This document shows, piece after piece, positions 4,867 to 7,205 of a DNA stretch of 7,205 bases. This stretch comes from an uncultured Collinsella sp. (GTDB taxonomy: Bacteria > Actinomycetota > Coriobacteriia > Coriobacteriales > Coriobacteriaceae). Position 1 is the stretch's first letter, and every line of letters begins with the position of its first letter. The position numbers and the translations under genes are program-made. The stretch is taken from NCBI GenBank assembly GCA_900541675.1, contig UQKU01000046.1:1-7205 (forward strand), given 5' to 3'. The notes below the pieces were generated by a model. That model was not told where the DNA came from. It saw only the letters and a program-made list of their open reading frames with translations, and did no database searches.

Positions 4867-5586
4867 ATGCAGCGTGCCAAGCAGATATCGGAGTCCATCG
4901 AGCTGGGCATCATTCTGGCGCTCGCCGGTGGCTTTATGGACGTGTATTCGTACATTGGGCGCGATCATGTTTTCGCCAACGCGCAGACAGGCAACATCTT
5001 GTTGGTGGGCGTGAGCATCTCGGAGGGTAATTGGGCGCTCGCGGGACGCTATTTCTTCCCCGTGGTGTCGTTTGCCGTGGGCATTATGCTTGCCGACCTG
5101 GTACACGAGCGTTTTGGCAGCGTGATTCACTGGCGCCAGGTGACGGTGTTTTTTGAAGCCGTTATCTTGCTGGGCGTGAGCTTTATCCCGGGCGGCGATT
5201 TCAACCTGCTCGCCAACTGCCTTACTTCGTTTGCCTGCGGTATGCAGGTCGAGAGTTTCCGCAAGATCCACGGTCACGGCATCGCTACGACCATGTGCAT
5301 CGGTAACCTGCGCAATGCGCTGCAAAACGTGGACGACTACATCATCACCCACAAGCGCGGCTTTTTGGAAAACGGCGTGCTGTACTTTGGCGTGATCTTT
5401 ACCTTTGTGTTTGGCGCCGTGCTGGGCAACTGGTGCATCGAGCGCATGGGCCTGCACGCCATTGCGGTGGCGAGCGTGCTGCTGTTTGTCGCGTTTGCCA
5501 TCATGTTTATCGACCGTGAACGCGATTTGCACAGGAAATGGGCCCGCATCGTAGCTGACTGGCAGACCACGAGTCTTAAGCGCTAA
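4867..5586 (+). CDS. DUF1275 / YoaK-family small membrane protein
   Basis: This 239-residue membrane protein has the DUF1275 signature near its N-terminus. GGFMDVYSYI (21-30) with its conserved Gly and Asp is followed by HVFANAQTGNILLVG (34-48), including the TGN motif. Hydrophobic segments lie near 12-30, 62-80, 91-107, 112-126, 160-178 and 186-204, giving about six membrane passes. Length is normal for the family. I chose ATG 4867 because AAGGAGG (4850-4856) stands 10 bases before it. Upstream in-frame ATGs at 4786, 4795 and 4804 lack a ribosome binding site and precede the family domain. DUF1275 proteins are abundant in bacteria and assumed to be transport-related, but no substrate is established. 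It is transcribed away from ygiQ, and no clear terminator is visible after its stop codon. Confidence 0.9.
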   Translation: MQRAKQISESIELGIILALAGGFMDVYSYIGRDHVFANAQTGNILLVGVSISEGNWALAGRYFFPVVSFAVGIMLADLVHERFGSVIHWRQVTVFFEAVILLGVSFIPGGDFNLLANCLTSFACGMQVESFRKIHGHGIATTMCIGNLRNALQNVDDYIITHKRGFLENGVLYFGVIFTFVFGAVLGNWCIERMGLHAIAVASVLLFVAFAIMFIDRERDLHRKWARIVADWQTTSLKR

Positions 5587-5611
5587 GGTGCATGTTCGTA
5601 ATGACAAGATT

Positions 5612-5619
5612 TGACGTCA
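5612..5619. promoter_or_regulatory. TGACGTCA palindrome upstream of the ABC gene
   Basis: An 8-bp perfect palindrome lies 57 bases before the -10 box at 5669 and sits within TTTGACGTCAGC. It could be a regulator half-site pair. Alternatively, TTGACG (5611-5616) resembles a -35 box, but the nearest TATA-like hexamer (TATAGA, 5641) is too far away, with a 24-base gap. Short palindromes like this also occur by chance. Confidence 0.2.
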
Positions 5620-5668
5620 GCAAAGCGTGCGGCTTGAGGCTATAGAATAAAAATGCCATCTTTCTAGC

Positions 5669-5674
5669 TATAAT
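5669..5674 (+). promoter_or_regulatory. Consensus -10 box for the ABC exporter gene
   Basis: TATAAT is a perfect -10 match in an AT-rich stretch, 22 bases before the ATG at 5697. The implied start site would leave a very short leader containing GAGGGG (5683-5688). No good -35 hexamer occurs 16-18 bases upstream (AATAAA at 5646-5651), so strength is uncertain. Confidence 0.45.
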
Positions 5675-5696
5675 TATTAGTTGAGGGGATGGACAT

Positions 5697-7187
5697 ATGC
5701 CAGAGCTTTTTATTCAAAATAAGACGACAGTAATCAAGTTGATGGTGCTCTGCATTTTATCTGCCCTGGTGGAGCTGTCTGTTGTTAAAGCTGAATCGTT
5801 GATTATAGACTATGGCCTGCTTCGCTCTAATTATCGTAACGTTTTATACATTGGGTTAGGCCTGCTAGTATTGCTCTCAGTTGAGCTGGTGACAAACCTG
5901 TTCAGATCAAAATATGCGGAGCAATTGGCTTCCGATGGCGCTAACTGCTTCTATAGATTGCTTGCCCGCCGTGCTTTAGAGCGGCCCTTAGTTTTAGCAA
6001 AAGACAGTGACTACCTGTTATCGCGCATTGAAGAGGCTGGGAACCTACAGCCGATGATTGGAATATTTACAACTGCGTTTCTTCCGTGCCTAGTGACGGG
6101 TTTGGCATCGTTTGTGGCGCTATCTAATATCTCTTTGTTGCTTTTGATCCCTGTTTGTGTTTCGGCATTGTTTATTTCGCTTCTATATCCGTTCGCTCTT
6201 AGTAAGCTATCGACTAAGAGCGAAAAGGCATTGGAGGCCCAGGCGAGGGGTTCTGCTTATTTAGCCCAGCTAATAAATTGTCGACTTTACATTCGAATTT
6301 CTCGTTCAATTAACTTGGAATTACTTCGCTATAAAAAGATGCTTAAAGCCTGCAGGAACTCTCGAGTTGAGGAGAGTGTCTTTGCGAGATTGGCAACTGA
6401 AATAGTTAACGCTGGCAACATCATTACTGGCTTGCTTTCAGTTCTGCTGCTTATTTTCCTTGTGTTAAAGCGCGGGCTGACGGTCGGGATTGCGGTGCAG
6501 AGTTATCAACTTGTGCTTCTATGCTATTCTCCTTTTCCTCTTGTTCTGAATTGTTGGGCTCAGCTTCAGCCGTCGTTTAGGTCGTTGCGCCGTGTCTTGG
6601 AATTACGTCGTCTTTTGGAAGCTGGAAAACCTAATTTGATATGCTTCGATCACGCTGATCGAATTAGTTGGAAAGGAATCAGTCTCTCGTTTTCGTCGAG
6701 CGAAACTAATGAGAGGATAACAATTCCAGATTGCACGATACAGGCACCTTGTCTGGTTTTAGTAAGCGGCCCTAATGCATGTGGCAAATCTTCATTTCTG
6801 GAAGTATTGAATGGATTATTGTCGCCAGTTGCCGGCAGACTGTGTGTTAATGAGTCTACTGTCATTTTCGATGGCTTGACTTTAATCCAGCTACCCTGCG
6901 CAACTATGCCGCAAAGACATTTGATAATGGGGGGAACTTTCAGGAAGGCTCTTTACTATGGTCTTGTAGATATTGACTCTGAAAAACTCATCTATCTTTT
7001 GAAGGGTTTTAGCCTCGATAAATTATTTGAAGCCAATCCCATCATTGGAACTAGGGGACACAATTTGTCTGGCGGAGAACTGGCTTCTCTATTACTTTGT
7101 AGGGCCTTTCTGAGCAGCTATTCTATTATTATTGGCTCTGTTAGACCAAATTTGACACGATCGGCTGTTCGTCGAACCGGAAAATAA
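5697..7187 (+). CDS. ABC exporter, fused permease and ATPase, truncated before Walker B (probable pseudogene)
   Basis: The N-terminal part has about six membrane helices (roughly 12-30, 48-66, 122-141, 146-164, 236-257, 266-286), as in homodimeric ABC exporters for peptides, lipids or drugs. The ATPase domain begins near 322. It has Walker A GPNACGKS (358-365, Lys364), a Q-loop in ATMPQRH (Gln406) and the signature LSGGE (457-461). The next element should be Walker B and the catalytic Glu, but after SSYSIII (473-479) homology stops. The last 17 residues, GSVRPNLTRSAVRRTGK, look foreign. Walker B, D-loop and H-loop are missing, so ATP hydrolysis should be lost. Family members of this type run to about 550-600 residues, against 496 here. 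ATG 5697 is preceded by GAGGGG. Base composition is far more AT-rich than in the other genes (38% GC in 5701-5760, 50% in 6001-6060, against 65% in 3601-3660 of ygiQ), which suggests transfer. The substrate is unknown. Confidence 0.85.
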   Translation: MPELFIQNKTTVIKLMVLCILSALVELSVVKAESLIIDYGLLRSNYRNVLYIGLGLLVLLSVELVTNLFRSKYAEQLASDGANCFYRLLARRALERPLVLAKDSDYLLSRIEEAGNLQPMIGIFTTAFLPCLVTGLASFVALSNISLLLLIPVCVSALFISLLYPFALSKLSTKSEKALEAQARGSAYLAQLINCRLYIRISRSINLELLRYKKMLKACRNSRVEESVFARLATEIVNAGNIITGLLSVLLLIFLVLKRGLTVGIAVQSYQLVLLCYSPFPLVLNCWAQLQPSFRSLRRVLELRRLLEAGKPNLICFDHADRISWKGISLSFSSSETNERITIPDCTIQAPCLVLVSGPNACGKSSFLEVLNGLLSPVAGRLCVNESTVIFDGLTLIQLPCATMPQRHLIMGGTFRKALYYGLVDIDSEKLIYLLKGFSLDKLFEANPIIGTRGHNLSGGELASLLLCRAFLSSYSIIIGSVRPNLTRSAVRRTGK

Positions 7188-7205
7188 TCGGGCTATCCCC
7201 GCCCA
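7134..7205. mobile_element. Probable end of an insertion sequence (ISL3-like?) interrupting the ABC gene
   Basis: At 7134 the ABC coding homology ends and GGCTCTGTTAGACCAAATTT begins, with higher GC content afterwards. The insertion point is preceded by an AT-rich run, TTATTATT (7126-7133). Terminal repeats beginning GG(C/G)T and 8-bp target duplications in AT-rich DNA are known for ISL3-family elements, and this junction fits both. The window ends 72 bases in, so no transposase or opposite end can be seen. A recombination scar or a different IS family would look the same here. Confidence 0.42.

Noticed and set aside
2808..5030. A 740-codon open frame on the plus strand, antisense to ygiQ
   Set aside because: It is a codon-bias shadow. 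The opposite strand encodes a full YgiQ with all its motifs, while this translation is Val/Ala/His-rich, matches no family, has no ribosome binding site and runs across the divergent promoter region into another gene.
4789..5607. A 272-codon minus-strand frame opposite the DUF1275 gene
   Set aside because: It is antisense to a gene with the DUF1275 signature. Its translation is His/Gln/Ala-rich with no motif.

Overview
The window is GC-rich for most of its length. It carries a typical bacterial chromosome backbone with Shine-Dalgarno-led genes and intrinsic terminators, and it ends in a clearly more AT-rich accessory segment. The gene set (RGG-tailed protein end, RelB/DinJ-type antitoxin, CPBP protease, YgiQ radical SAM protein, DUF1275/YoaK protein), the G/C-ending codons and the style of the GTCCCC...GGGGAC palindromes suggest a gut actinomycete of the Coriobacteriia, most like Collinsella. 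This is inferred from style and gene content, not from a database match.

Layout, left to right. (1) 1-132 is the Gly/Arg-rich C-terminal end of an RNA-binding protein, probably a DEAD-box helicase, followed by a strong terminator (166-199). (2) 200-1070 has no convincing gene. A second strong terminator at 421-456 implies a transcript ending there that is not the 1-132 gene, so a small RNA is possible. The rest of the stretch has only hairpins and a possible fossil of an ABC-ATPase C-terminus (984-1070). (3) 1099-1263 is a dense regulatory leader: a 15-bp palindrome, a 10-bp-period repeat array and a 12-bp inverted repeat. It precedes a 73-aa RelB/DinJ-type antitoxin (1298-1519). (4) A 78-bp nested palindrome (1483-1560) forms the antitoxin's last codons and stop codon and reaches into the Shine-Dalgarno of the next gene, a CPBP intramembrane protease (1570-2481). 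No toxin gene is present. (5) ygiQ (2478-4610, minus strand) converges on the CPBP gene with a CTAG overlap. It diverges from a DUF1275/YoaK membrane protein (4867-5586), and the shared upstream region contains a perfect 12-bp inverted repeat. (6) From about 5640 the base composition drops. A fused permease-ATPase ABC exporter (5697-7187) loses its homology abruptly at about 7133, just before Walker B, where a sequence resembling an insertion-sequence end begins (7134 onward).

How they may work together: the antitoxin and CPBP protease are spaced as one operon, with a palindrome that could couple their translation. YgiQ and the DUF1275 protein look like independent housekeeping or accessory genes sharing a divergent control region. 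The ABC exporter looks like imported cargo that was later inactivated.

The items most worth a second look are the nested palindrome that rewrites the antitoxin C-terminus, the antitoxin-CPBP pairing without a toxin, the helically phased operator array, the orphan terminator, and the exporter/IS junction.
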